From positions 729,090 through 793,089 of the forward strand of contig NZ_PQDH01000002.1 of assembly GCF_002964605.1 (NCBI RefSeq): 64,000 nucleotides of DNA. The letters run 5' to 3'. The position numbers were made by a program, and so were the translations under genes. The stretch is from Vallitalea okinawensis. Its GTDB lineage: Bacteria > Bacillota > Clostridia > Lachnospirales > PQDH01. Below the pieces are notes generated by a model. That model was given only the letters and a program-made list of their open reading frames with translations, searched no databases and had not been told where the DNA came from. Within the stretch, counting starts at the first letter, position 1, and each line of letters starts with the position of its first letter. Positions 27,381-36,564 of the stretch are shown here, one piece after another.

Positions 27381-27692
27381 TCACCTTCTCAAAACGAGTT
27401 CAACTAATTGATCAGCCCAAGGTTCTATTTTTTCTTTTGCTTGTTCATCCATCTCTTTTAATTTTTCAGTAGTCTCTGCTTTAATTTTGTCTACTTCTTT
27501 TTGAACAAAATCAAATTCGAATTCCTTTAACTGATCTACCTTATGTTGTTGTTTGTCCAGAATATTGCTTTCTAAGTGACTAATTTCACTTTTTAGATTA
27601 TTATCAATATTCTTTTCTTCATCACGAGCACTTTCTATAATCTGCTGCGCTTTCTCTTCAATGGTTATTATCTTTTTTAATAACTCATTCAT
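27381..27692 (-). CDS. atpH: V-type ATP synthase subunit H (G), peripheral stalk
   Basis: 103 residues of nearly continuous coiled coil (IEEKAQQIIESARDEEKNID ... KAETTEKLKEMDEQAKEKIE), as expected for the peripheral stalk partner of subunit E. It is the first gene of the nine-gene operon and is preceded by a long leader. Confidence 0.85.
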   Translation of the reverse strand: MNELLKKIITIEEKAQQIIESARDEEKNIDNNLKSEISHLESNILDKQQHKVDQLKEFEFDFVQKEVDKIKAETTEKLKEMDEQAKEKIEPWADQLVELVLRR

Positions 27693-27733
27693 CCTCTTTG
27701 CCCCTTGCCATTATATTTTCTTCATCTATATAT

Positions 27734-27847
27734 ATATTGAACTTAACATTTAACATCGAAATATTGAATCTTCATCATTTTTGTGATACATGATAAAATT
27801 TAATATTTCTTCCATATTTATATATGTTGAATAGTTAACTTCAATAT
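27734..27847. repeat. Inverted repeat in the V-ATPase operon leader
   Basis: atattgaacttaac (27734-27747) and gttaacttcaatat (27834-27847) pair in 13 of 14 positions across 86 bases, between the candidate promoter and the first gene. Further ttgaat/ttcaat words lie between them. Function unknown. Confidence 0.4.
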
Positions 27848-27882
27848 GTATACCTTGATTTAGCCATTAATGCACCTTTTTT

Positions 27883-27911
27883 ATAGTATCAAAAACAAGG
27901 AGTCATTTCAA
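27883..27911 (-). promoter_or_regulatory. Candidate promoter of the V-ATPase operon
   Basis: Minus strand TTGAAA, 17 bases, TACTAT. It gives a leader of about 185 bases. It overlaps the ispF terminator hairpin, so the two may compete. Confidence 0.5.
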
Positions 27912-27936
27912 ATATAAAAAATGACACCTTGAAACC
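27894..27936 (-). terminator. Terminator of ispF
   Basis: Minus strand aaggtgtcattt pairs with aaatgactcctt (one mismatch) followed by gtttttga. It lies ~145 bases after the ispF stop. Confidence 0.55.
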
Positions 27937-28079
27937 TTTATTTTATTTAACTTTTCAATAGAATTTACTACAATATTTTTTCTAATCGTTTTTTAGTTAT
28001 CATATCACACAAAAACCAATAATACAAACGCTATTTTTTATCTACATTCTACAATTAAAATGGTTTACCTGGTGAATAT

Positions 28080-28562
28080 TCAAGGTGTATTCGCTAATAG
28101 TAAACAAATCGCTTGGGCTGAAATACCTAAGCCATTGCCAGTAAAGCCTAACCCTTCTTCAGTTGTTGCCTTAATATTTAACTTGCTTGTTTCAATGCCT
28201 ATAGTATGACTGATATTATCTTTCATATGCTGAATAAAAGGTAGCATCTTAGGTTGTTGGGCAATGATTGTTGCATCTATATTAGCTATTTTATACCCCT
28301 TGTCTTTTAGTAGTTTATTTACTTCCTCAAGTAATTTCATACTTGAAGCACCTTTATATCTCGAATCCGTATCTGGGAAGTGTTTACCTATATCCCCTTC
28401 TGCCATTGCTCCAATTAATGCATCCATAATAGCGTGAACCAATACATCTGCATCAGAATGACCTAACAACCCTTTTCCAAAAGGTATATCTACACCACCT
28501 AAAATTAATTGACGTCCTTCAACTAGTTTATGAACGTCATATCCTTGTCCAATACGAAACAT
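28080..28562 (-). CDS. ispF: 2-C-methyl-D-erythritol 2,4-cyclodiphosphate synthase
   Basis: 160 residues, full length. It makes MEcPP from CDP-ME-2-phosphate in the non-mevalonate isoprenoid pathway. Metal ligands fit GQGYDVHKL (Asp and His) and [18 protein letters not shown]; the tail [15 protein letters not shown] is also conserved. The ATG at 28562 follows AGGAGGG by 6 bases. It stands alone; ispD, its usual neighbour, is not in the window. Confidence 0.97.
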   Translation of the reverse strand: MFRIGQGYDVHKLVEGRQLILGGVDIPFGKGLLGHSDADVLVHAIMDALIGAMAEGDIGKHFPDTDSRYKGASSMKLLEEVNKLLKDKGYKIANIDATIIAQQPKMLPFIQHMKDNISHTIGIETSKLNIKATTEEGLGFTGNGLGISAQAICLLLANTP

Positions 28563-28769
28563 GAATACCCTCCTAATCAAATCTCAGTTTTCTTAATTTT
28601 ATTTATAGTCTATTTTACCACAAATGCCCATTAAAATTCTAAATTATTTATCAAACACTGAATGAAGTTTTCCTCTTTTATGGGAATAGGAGACAAGCAT
28701 ATAATTTTAAACACATAGTATAATGAAAAATTGTCAGAAGTTGTACGACACAAGGAAGATGAGGCAAAG

Positions 28770-28796
28770 AAAAAAAAATAAGGGGTCTCCCCCTTA
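28770..28796 (-). terminator. Intrinsic terminator of the 53-codon gene
   Basis: The stem taagggg / cccctta overlaps the stop codon and is followed on the minus strand by a run of nine T. Confidence 0.85.
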
Positions 28797-28955
28797 GCTC
28801 ATACGGTCGTTTAAATATTGTAGTTTATTAACGGTTAAATTCTTATATTGTTCCTCGTTGATAATCCCTTTTGCTAGCATCGATTCGGCTAATTCAACGA
28901 ATTTTCTAATTAGTTCATCTAATTCCGTAACTTCATTTGTATTTATATCGCTCAT
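28794..28955 (-). CDS. Small protein, 53 residues (SHOCT-like?)
   Basis: An intact 53-codon frame: MSDINTNEVTELDELIRKF, then VELAESMLAKGIINEEQY and KNLTVNKLQYLNDRMS. It has a GGGTGAG ribosome site, a -10/-35 pair with 17-base spacing upstream, and a strong terminator touching its stop, so it is very likely a real gene. It is acidic and helical; the 'LAKGIINEEQY' turn recalls short SHOCT-type bihelical motifs, but this is only a resemblance. It lies between ispF and pcrA. Confidence 0.7.
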   Translation of the reverse strand: MSDINTNEVTELDELIRKFVELAESMLAKGIINEEQYKNLTVNKLQYLNDRMS

Positions 28956-28985
28956 TATCTCACCCAATCATTAAAATATACTATT

Positions 28986-29014
28986 ATTATAATCCAATAT
29001 CCATAAATTTACAA
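28986..29014 (-). promoter_or_regulatory. Promoter of the 53-codon gene
   Basis: Minus strand TTGTAA, 17 bases, TATAAT, about 30 bases before the start codon. The sequence from 29015 to 29200 shows nothing else. Confidence 0.6.
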
Positions 29015-29201
29015 TTTTAATATAAACTTCTATATTTTTCCAAATAGCATTTATATAGGATTATAAGGGATTATCTTCACTATTCTTTCATTTTCATAAT
29101 ATTACTCCGTTATTCTGCCATACATTATCATACTACACTTATTATACTAGTCAATCTCCAAGAAAATAATCAGTGATGTTTTAACTGGGATTGTTAAGGT
29201 G

Positions 29202-29248
29202 AAAAAAAACATATGTTTAGTATCATAAAAATACTAGACATATGTTTT
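29202..29248 (-). terminator. Intrinsic terminator of pcrA
   Basis: Long stem (aaaacatatgt... / ...acatatgtttt with inner tagtat/atacta) followed on the minus strand by eight T. Confidence 0.88.
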
Positions 29249-29254
29249 CTCATC

Positions 29255-31483
29255 TTAATCATCAATTTTTTTTATCCCAGCTAACTTAGCCAACAATTTC
29301 TTTTCTCCAACTTTCATAAAGTAAATCGTCACTTGTAGATCAGCTCCACCTGACTCAACCTTCTTAACTGTTCCTGTTCCGAATTTTTTGTGCTTTACAA
29401 GATCACCGGGTTGTAAGAACAAATCCTTCTCACTTACATTGCCAAAGGTTAAACCAGGTTTTTCAGTTTGGTAACGCTTCTTGAAGTTGTTTGTACGCAT
29501 ACTATTATTAAAACTTTTTGATTGGTGCATTTGAACAGAACTTGGTCGCTCTGAAGCCGATTCAAACTGGAGTAATTCCTCTGGAATTTCTCGAAGGAAT
29601 CGTGATGGCTTTGAGAATTGGGTTAACCCTTTTACCATTCTACAACGTGCATGTGTTAAGTAAAGTTGGTGCTCAGCCCTTGTTATACCTACGTAACAAA
29701 GTCTTCTTTCTTCTTCAATATCTGTTTCATCTTCAGATACGATGCTCATATAACTTGGGAAGACACCATCTTCTACACCTGCTAGGAATACTCTAGGAAA
29801 CTCTAACCCTTTTGCACTGTGTAAGGTCATCAAGGATACACGATTATCGCCTTCAAAGCTATCGATGGCTGCGACTAAAGCAATTTCTTCCAATAAGCCT
29901 GCTAGATCTGGATCATCTACACGCTCTTCATATTCTGCCACCTTTGAAATCAATTCATTAATGTTTTCTATACGTGAATCGTAGTCTTCTGGATAATCTT
30001 TCTTAAGGTACTCCTTATATGCTATTTCATCAATAACGTGTTCAACAAACTTAACTAATGACATATGATTCATTTGCATTTTTAATGTGAGCATGAAGTT
30101 TGCGAAGTTAAAAAGCTTCGTTGAGGCTCTGCCTAAAGTACTGAATTCATTGGCATTCCGTAATACAGCAAAAAAATCCATATCATTCTGTGATGCTAAT
30201 ATATCAACTTTATTAACTGAAGCTGCACCTATTCCTCTTTTAGGTACGTTAATAATCCTTTTGACAGCTATATCGTCTTTACTGTTACTAATGGTTTTGA
30301 GATAACAAAGAATGTCTTTAACTTCCTTCCTTTGATAGAAGGCAACACCACCATACAAACGATAAGGTATATTGCTTACCATGAAACTTTCTTCTATAGC
30401 ACGTGATTGAGCATTTGTACGGTATAAAATCGCATAATCGTTGTACTCATAACCATCATCTTCAATACCCTTAATGATTTGGTCAGCTATATAACCAGCT
30501 TCATTACGTTCATTTTCTGCTTCAAAAACAGTAATTAAGTCACCATCTTTATTATCCGTCCATAAAGTTTTAGATTTTCTCTTACTATTATTTCTGATAA
30601 CATAATTAGCTGCATCTAAAATTTTCTTTGTACAACGATAATTCTGCTCTAAGCGTACCACAAAGGAATTTTCAAAATCTTTTTCAAAATCTAAGATATT
30701 ACGAATATTAGCCCCTCTAAACTTATAAATAGATTGGTCATCATCACCTACTACGCAGAGATTCTTATGCTTCCCTGCAAGTAATCGAATAAATTTATAT
30801 TGTGCTGTATTCGTGTCCTGATACTCATCAACCATGATGTAACGGAAACGATCTTGATAACGTTCAAGTACATCTGGACGACATCTAAATAACTCAACAG
30901 TTCTAAAGATAATATCATCAAAATCCAATGCATTGTTACTAAATAATTTTTCTTGATATAACTTATATATTCTTGCAACTTGCTCTTTACGAAAATCACC
31001 CATAGCTTCTGTTTCATACTGCTTGGGTGTGAGCAATTCATTCTTCGCTGAAGAAACTTCACCAATCATACTTCGAGGATTAAAGTTCTTTTCATTCATG
31101 TTCAATTCTTTAATACACTGTTTCATTAATCCCTTTTGATCTTCTGTATCATAGATTACAAAAGAACGATCATACCCAAGTTTATCAATATGAGCACGAA
31201 GTATTCTAACACAAGCTGAGTGAAATGTACTTACCCACATTTCATTAGCCTGATCTCCAACCAAACTAGCTACCCTTTCCTTCATTTCAGTAGCTGCCTT
31301 GTTTGTAAAGGTTATAGCTAAAATATTGTAGGGCATAACATTTTTTTCTTCTAATATATAAGCAATACGATGTGTCAATACGCGAGTCTTACCTGAACCC
31401 GCTCCAGCTAAAATAAGTACAGGTCCTTCAGTTTGAAGTACAGCTTTTCGCTGCATCTCATTTAACGTTGAAATATCCACCAT
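29255..31483 (-). CDS. pcrA: ATP-dependent DNA helicase PcrA/UvrD
   Basis: 742 residues. Superfamily 1A helicase: Q-motif NEMQRKAVLQTEGPVLILAG, Walker A AGAGSGKTRVLTHRI, MVDEYQDTN, VGDDDQSIYKFRGANI, and TLHSAKGLEFPRVFLAG. The C-terminal Tudor-like segment PGDLVKHKKFGTGTV binds RNA polymerase in Bacillus PcrA. It unwinds DNA 3'-5' in repair and rolling-circle replication and clears RecA. It stands alone here, without the usual ligA neighbour. Confidence 0.97.
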   Translation of the reverse strand: MVDISTLNEMQRKAVLQTEGPVLILAGAGSGKTRVLTHRIAYILEEKNVMPYNILAITFTNKAATEMKERVASLVGDQANEMWVSTFHSACVRILRAHIDKLGYDRSFVIYDTEDQKGLMKQCIKELNMNEKNFNPRSMIGEVSSAKNELLTPKQYETEAMGDFRKEQVARIYKLYQEKLFSNNALDFDDIIFRTVELFRCRPDVLERYQDRFRYIMVDEYQDTNTAQYKFIRLLAGKHKNLCVVGDDDQSIYKFRGANIRNILDFEKDFENSFVVRLEQNYRCTKKILDAANYVIRNNSKRKSKTLWTDNKDGDLITVFEAENERNEAGYIADQIIKGIEDDGYEYNDYAILYRTNAQSRAIEESFMVSNIPYRLYGGVAFYQRKEVKDILCYLKTISNSKDDIAVKRIINVPKRGIGAASVNKVDILASQNDMDFFAVLRNANEFSTLGRASTKLFNFANFMLTLKMQMNHMSLVKFVEHVIDEIAYKEYLKKDYPEDYDSRIENINELISKVAEYEERVDDPDLAGLLEEIALVAAIDSFEGDNRVSLMTLHSAKGLEFPRVFLAGVEDGVFPSYMSIVSEDETDIEEERRLCYVGITRAEHQLYLTHARCRMVKGLTQFSKPSRFLREIPEELLQFESASERPSSVQMHQSKSFNNSMRTNNFKKRYQTEKPGLTFGNVSEKDLFLQPGDLVKHKKFGTGTVKKVESGGADLQVTIYFMKVGEKKLLAKLAGIKKIDD

Positions 31484-31577
31484 TTTTAATCACCTATCTT
31501 ATATATGATAAGAGGTTTTGTAGCCTCTCTAATGAATTCTTCCTAATTAAGCGGAACTGATGTTCTCCACTTGAGCA

Positions 31578-31604
31578 TAGAAAAAAGTGCTCATCGCACT
31601 TTCT
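31578..31604 (-). terminator. Intrinsic terminator of the YerC-like gene
   Basis: aaagtgc / gcacttt stem with loop gatga, continuing into a run of T on the minus strand. Confidence 0.8.
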
Positions 31605-31646
31605 CTATCTATCATACCATATTTTATTACATTTTTAAATACCAAC

Positions 31647-31943
31647 CTATAGGTTTTTAGCTGGTAATCGATCAATCACTAAATTATATCCATCTGCCCC
31701 ATAATGCAAAGCCCTATTAACACGACTTATAGTAGCTGTTGAGGCTCCTGTTTTATCACAAATTTCGTTATAAGTCTTTTGCTCATTCAACATCTCTGCT
31801 ACTTCCAACCTTTGAGCTAAAGATTGTATTTCATGTATCGTACATATATCTTCAAAAAATTTATAACATTCATCTACATTCTCTAAAGATAGTATTGCTT
31901 TAAATAAACGGTCAGTTATTTCTGAACGAACTTTATTATTCAT
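31647..31943 (-). CDS. YerC/YecD family TrpR-related regulator
   Basis: 98 residues with the TrpR-like helix-turn-helix (IHEIQSLAQRLEVAEMLNEQ, TYNEICDKTGASTATISRVN) and the conserved end RALHYGADGY. In Bacillus, YerC lies next to pcrB/pcrA, and it is upstream of pcrA here too. DNA target unknown. GGGGTG precedes the ATG. Confidence 0.92.
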   Translation of the reverse strand: MNNKVRSEITDRLFKAILSLENVDECYKFFEDICTIHEIQSLAQRLEVAEMLNEQKTYNEICDKTGASTATISRVNRALHYGADGYNLVIDRLPAKNL

Positions 31944-32033
31944 CTTTTCACCCCTAAGTCTATAATAGCCTTTTCCTTAACTAAATTTTAACAGACTAGT
32001 GTAGTGAAGTAAAGAGATTTTGGCTTTATCCAA

Positions 32034-32756
32034 TTAATTGTTTCTTTTGTCTTCTAAATACTTCAAAAATTTCTCAGTAGATACGTTCATAATTAAATCT
32101 TCTGGAAAATCTACTTCCTTTAGCAATGCATCAGCATACTGAAAATCACCTAAAGTTGCATAGAAATGCGAATCGCTTCCAATAATAATCGGCACTTTGT
32201 ATTCTATACAGTATTTTAACATTTGCTTATAATTCTCTTTGCTGTTCATTCTGAAAGATGTAGGTTTTAATGATGAATTATTTAACTCCAAAAGTACATT
32301 ATATTCCTTAGCTGCCTTTACTAATCTTTTATAATCCATCTTATATCGTCCATCATCAGGATGACCTATAATAGTGATATTGGGATTTTTCATAACATTT
32401 AAGTAGGTGTCCGTAACTTCATCTACCGTATCAATACCGAAGCAAGGTGGATGAACACTAGCAATGATGAGGTCCATGGCCTTTTGACACTCTTCCTCCA
32501 TATCAATCTCTCCTGCCTCATTCATGATATTAACTTCAGCACCTTTTAAGACACGAATACCACTCACAACATCTGGTATAATCTTAAGGTTATGAAAATA
32601 GAAAACATGAGTACTCCCTGGCATTTCTGGTGTATGGTCAGTTACAGCGATTAGTTCAAGTCCTATTTCTTTAGCATAATCAATGTATTCTTTTAATGTG
32701 CTATATGCGTGCCCACTAGCAATGGTATGCATATGGCAATCGAATTTATATTTCAT
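32034..32756 (-). CDS. PHP-domain phosphatase (YcdX-like)
   Basis: 240 residues. Metal-binding PHP motifs: CHMHTIASGHAYSTL, VTDHTPEMPG, ASVHPP, IIGHPDDGRY, and IIGSDSHFYATLG. This resembles YcdX, a trinuclear-zinc phosphoesterase family annotated as phosphatase. The substrate is unknown. It has its own promoter and is not part of the GH66 operon to its right. Confidence 0.9.
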   Translation of the reverse strand: MKYKFDCHMHTIASGHAYSTLKEYIDYAKEIGLELIAVTDHTPEMPGSTHVFYFHNLKIIPDVVSGIRVLKGAEVNIMNEAGEIDMEEECQKAMDLIIASVHPPCFGIDTVDEVTDTYLNVMKNPNITIIGHPDDGRYKMDYKRLVKAAKEYNVLLELNNSSLKPTSFRMNSKENYKQMLKYCIEYKVPIIIGSDSHFYATLGDFQYADALLKEVDFPEDLIMNVSTEKFLKYLEDKRNN

Positions 32757-32871
32757 TGTTACCTCCTGAAAATTAGTCTTAACATCTATATAATAACATC
32801 GAGAATATCACTATGATCTACAGTTTAGTATATCCTCAACTATAAAATGCTATCATTGTCTACCTCACAGC

Positions 32872-32900
32872 ATTATAGCACAGATAAAAGTAAATTCCAA
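32872..32900 (-). promoter_or_regulatory. Promoter of the PHP phosphatase gene
   Basis: Minus strand TTGGAA, 17 bases, TATAAT. Confidence 0.6.
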
Positions 32901-32952
32901 CATTTTAGCAAGGACCTTAATTATCCATTCATAGATATAGGAAACTATATAA

Positions 32953-32992
32953 AAGAAAAAGCTAAAAGGTGGCTATGCCAACCTTTTAACTT
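32953..32992 (-). terminator. Terminator of the GH66 operon
   Basis: gttaaaaggttgg / ccaccttttagc stem with one bulge, then ttttt on the minus strand, reaching the GH66 stop codon. Confidence 0.8.
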
Positions 32993-34815
32993 TCTTTTTG
33001 CAACATAATCATATCCCAATACATTAAATCTGGAACCACGAGTTCAATAAAATTACCATTTTCGTCTTCACCTTGTGTATACTCTAAAGGTATGGTAATA
33101 CCTTCATATAAATCAGGCGTAGCAATCAACACTTTTTTTATAGCTTCATCGGTGTAGTACTTTATACTCACCTCTTTTTGCTCAGTAGGTTTCACCTGAG
33201 TACCACCATCATCCCGCCAATTCATGGATTGAATATCACTGAAATTTATTAAATGTAATACTTCATAGTCTCTCACATCCTTAGCAAAATACCAAACAGA
33301 ATTAGGCTGAGGACGTTTACTCAACTTGATATCTTCTGATAAAACTTTTCTTCGAATTTCATGAGGTTCATCACGTAACATATTCTCATAAGCCGTTAGA
33401 AAATCATAATACTCTCTTAACTGTCTTTCTAACTCTGGAGAGACTTTCAGTTTGTCATTTGGGAAGTATTCATTAGATAACATACCACTATCCCCAAGTT
33501 CTATATGGGAGCCTCCACTGGCAAAGATAACTGCATCCGTAAGTAAAACACCACTCGTATTAAACTCACCAGACGGTACCCCATAGTTCATGTAAGCAGC
33601 TAGTACCATATTGATTTGATCTTCAGTATAACGGTAACCTTCATCAATATAATTTTTTAGTTTACCATAACTATCTGTATCCCAAACTTCAGTATACAAG
33701 AAATCTATATCTTTGTTGATAGCAATCAACCCTTGACCATATCCGTTAACAGCATTAAAAACAAGTTTTTCATCCATTTCTTCATTAGCTTTAGCAATTA
33801 AGGAGGCATAGCCTTCTCCCAAATTAACACGTTCTCCATTATAATCAAATAGAGTGCCTCGATCCCCTAACTGGTCAATATGCCATCCATCAAATCCAAT
33901 GTAATGAAAGACTTCCTTTTCTTTATTAATTATATATTGTTGCCACTCAGGATTATTGGGGTCAAATAAATAGATCTTATCAGATGCCCAATCACTTGGT
34001 AATGGATGATGGTCTTGACGTTCACCATTCGGATTTTTATAAACACCCCATTCTGGTAAAACACCATCTTCTTCATAGTCTTTCCATGCCCCAAAGATTA
34101 AATTATAATTCATAGCAGCCATATCATACTGATGAGCTGATGCAATATAACCATCAACAATATCTTTGCTAACTGGTCTATTGGCAATTTCTATCCACTC
34201 ATCTGTTACATCACCATTGCTATCCAAAGAAACAGGTTGCTGATGCTTATATTGCCAGTCATAGAATTGTAGACCATTAATATGATATTTATTTAAGCTA
34301 TCTATATTAGATTTAATCGCATCCTCCGGTATACTATCAAATACTGATACATAGCCATATCGCGGAAACTTGGTCCAATCTGTGGATACATCTACAGCAG
34401 TTGTACCATAATCCATAATTGCATTACCATCCATGAAGTAAACTTCAACCATATAACCTTTGAAATCTTCATCAGGTAATTCTAGTGTAAGTACAATCTT
34501 TTCTCGTTCATTGACAGCTAATTCAACTAACTCTGACTTAACACTATTAACTGTATCATTAATATGTTTACCATGCAAAAATAACTCACCTTTTAATTCT
34601 GTATCTGTATCATTACTTAATTCAATTGTGACATTGACAATCTCATTGGGATTATACTTTGCCTTATCCGTATAGACATCTTGTATTACCTGATTGTCAT
34701 ACTGGATATTTTCAGCATTAAAAACAATGTTCTCATCTTTATTTGTCATTACAAGATAGCATACTATCAAACCTAATAGTACAATTCCTACAACAATAAG
34801 TACTTTTTTGCTCAT
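32986..34815 (-). CDS. Glycoside hydrolase family 66, membrane-anchored
   Basis: 609 residues. Residues 5-22 form one N-terminal helix (KVLIVVGIVLLGLIVCYLV) with no clear lipobox (Val before Cys), so I infer an uncleaved anchor with an outside enzyme. A beta-sandwich region (~25-140) follows, then a GH66 barrel: HINGLQFYDWQYKHQQ, FDGWHIDQLGDRG with the likely nucleophile Asp, and LYTEVWD with the likely acid/base Glu. GH66 contains endodextranases and cycloisomaltooligosaccharide-forming enzymes acting on alpha-1,6-glucan. The ATG at 34815 has AAGGAG 9 bases upstream. It is last in the operon with a second GH66 and an ABC importer. Confidence 0.88.
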   Translation of the reverse strand: MSKKVLIVVGIVLLGLIVCYLVMTNKDENIVFNAENIQYDNQVIQDVYTDKAKYNPNEIVNVTIELSNDTDTELKGELFLHGKHINDTVNSVKSELVELAVNEREKIVLTLELPDEDFKGYMVEVYFMDGNAIMDYGTTAVDVSTDWTKFPRYGYVSVFDSIPEDAIKSNIDSLNKYHINGLQFYDWQYKHQQPVSLDSNGDVTDEWIEIANRPVSKDIVDGYIASAHQYDMAAMNYNLIFGAWKDYEEDGVLPEWGVYKNPNGERQDHHPLPSDWASDKIYLFDPNNPEWQQYIINKEKEVFHYIGFDGWHIDQLGDRGTLFDYNGERVNLGEGYASLIAKANEEMDEKLVFNAVNGYGQGLIAINKDIDFLYTEVWDTDSYGKLKNYIDEGYRYTEDQINMVLAAYMNYGVPSGEFNTSGVLLTDAVIFASGGSHIELGDSGMLSNEYFPNDKLKVSPELERQLREYYDFLTAYENMLRDEPHEIRRKVLSEDIKLSKRPQPNSVWYFAKDVRDYEVLHLINFSDIQSMNWRDDGGTQVKPTEQKEVSIKYYTDEAIKKVLIATPDLYEGITIPLEYTQGEDENGNFIELVVPDLMYWDMIMLQKES

Positions 34816-34856
34816 CAATGATCTCCTTTACTATCCTTAGAAAATATTTATTCAAT

Positions 34857-36551
34857 TTATAGAACATTTCCCTCTGAGGTCACCATATAGATCATGCTCC
34901 AATAATGCAACTCTGGTACTTTTATCTGAATGTAATGACCTCTTTCCTTTTCAATAACTTTATAGGCTAAAGACTGTGCTTTAGCATTGACGTAGTCAGG
35001 TGAGGCTAAATATACACCTTGAACTGTTTCATCAACGAGTATACTGATCTCAATATCTTTTTGAATAATGGGTGATGCTTTTAAGGTATTCCACTTTTCA
35101 TCTTCTTGACCAATTAAATTAATTAAATGAAGTACATGATAACCCTTTAATTCCTTGTAGATGGTCCAAACTTTACCGGCTTCACCATAAGATGAAAACT
35201 TACTATTAGCTAAATGAATTTCATCATTTACACCTCCAGCATGAGTCATGGAACAATCTCTACCTTCTAATTGATTAAGAAGCTTGCTATATCTTACAAA
35301 GAAATCATAGTAGCTTCTTAAGATTCCTTCTGCGTTCTTATCTTGGGCTTGACCGTAATTTACATAATAAGGATCAGCTAATACCCCATTATCTTCACCA
35401 AGTAATAGATGAAAACCACCACTAGCAAAGATAGTGGCTGATGCCAGACAAAAAGTGTTCATCTCCTTTTCCTTATCTCGAGGTTTTGTAGGATGAAAGC
35501 TCTCGAGATAAGCAGCTAGAACAACGTTTTTATGTCCTAATTCTTTACCACGATTAATGAGTTGGTAAAGATGAATATACTTTTCTTGTGGGTCCCAAAC
35601 TTCAATATATGCCACATTAAGTTTTGACTTGGAGATATCTTCAATCCCCCAGTTACTAACAGCATTAAAAAATAAACTTACTTCTTCTTTCTCATGAATC
35701 AAATCCTCATATACTGTATCGATAAATTTAGGGTAGAGTTCATTTAATCTTTTTATATGAGTACCTTCATGGGAAAAAGCTGTTTTTGGGAACCCATAGG
35801 TATCCATATGAATGCCATCAAAATCTAATAGGTTAATCGCTTTTTTAAACTCACCTTTAATATGACCTACCCAAGGAGACTCTTCTGATATATCCATTAT
35901 ATAAAATAAATTAGCAAATTCAATGGCTTCACTTTTCTTATTATAAAATCCCCATTCTTGATGTGTTCTAAAAAATTCTTTAGATGATGCATAGATAGCT
36001 CCATAAGCGACAGCCTTCATACCATGTTGATGACATAAATCAATTTTATGACGAACTGCTTTTAAAGACAGTTTTCTTCCAAGTACATCTTCAAATACAT
36101 CTGTCGGCGGTATAAGATCATCATGACGATACATCCAGTCATAAAATTGCACTGCACTGATATGATATTTATTCATCTGCTTGACATCATTAGAATCTTC
36201 TTCGTCTTTTTCATAGAAGTCACTTAGGAAACCATACCTTGGAGCATCTTCCCATGATGTTACGATATCAAAAGCTGTTGAAGATTGATCAACCAATGAA
36301 CCTTCTTCTAAAATCTTAACATCTACCCCGTATGTACCAATTTGATTCACTTCATTTCCACAGGCAACTTGAAATTGTTGGGTTTCATTACTGATCTCTT
36401 CTGTCTTGCTCCATATACACTTTTCTAAATCAAAGATTTGCATCTCATAACATAAAGATTCTTTATTTTTCAAGCCCTCAACTTCAATGTTAATAAGAAT
36501 CTCATCTTTTGGACGGTACTGTCCTTTATGGGGATAAACATCCATATGCAT
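34857..36551 (-). CDS. Glycoside hydrolase family 66, cytosolic paralogue
   Basis: 564 residues. Same layout as its neighbour but with no signal or anchor: it begins MHMDVYPHKGQYRPKDE. The GH66 core has HISAVQFYDWMYRHDD, FDGIHMDTYGFPK (nucleophile Asp) and AYIEVWDPQ (acid/base Glu). The start at 36551 is chosen by AAGGAG 9 bases upstream; it lies just after the permease stop. It probably cleaves imported isomalto-oligosaccharides or cyclic forms inside the cell; the exact product (hydrolysis or cyclisation) cannot be told. Confidence 0.87.
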   Translation of the reverse strand: MHMDVYPHKGQYRPKDEILINIEVEGLKNKESLCYEMQIFDLEKCIWSKTEEISNETQQFQVACGNEVNQIGTYGVDVKILEEGSLVDQSSTAFDIVTSWEDAPRYGFLSDFYEKDEEDSNDVKQMNKYHISAVQFYDWMYRHDDLIPPTDVFEDVLGRKLSLKAVRHKIDLCHQHGMKAVAYGAIYASSKEFFRTHQEWGFYNKKSEAIEFANLFYIMDISEESPWVGHIKGEFKKAINLLDFDGIHMDTYGFPKTAFSHEGTHIKRLNELYPKFIDTVYEDLIHEKEEVSLFFNAVSNWGIEDISKSKLNVAYIEVWDPQEKYIHLYQLINRGKELGHKNVVLAAYLESFHPTKPRDKEKEMNTFCLASATIFASGGFHLLLGEDNGVLADPYYVNYGQAQDKNAEGILRSYYDFFVRYSKLLNQLEGRDCSMTHAGGVNDEIHLANSKFSSYGEAGKVWTIYKELKGYHVLHLINLIGQEDEKWNTLKASPIIQKDIEISILVDETVQGVYLASPDYVNAKAQSLAYKVIEKERGHYIQIKVPELHYWSMIYMVTSEGNVL

Positions 36552-36564
36552 ACTTTTCATCTCC

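Noticed and set aside
32986-34815. GH66 enzyme as a lipoprotein
   Set aside because: The Cys in GLIVCYLV is preceded by Val, not Ala/Gly/Ser, so the lipobox is poor; a plain membrane anchor fits better.
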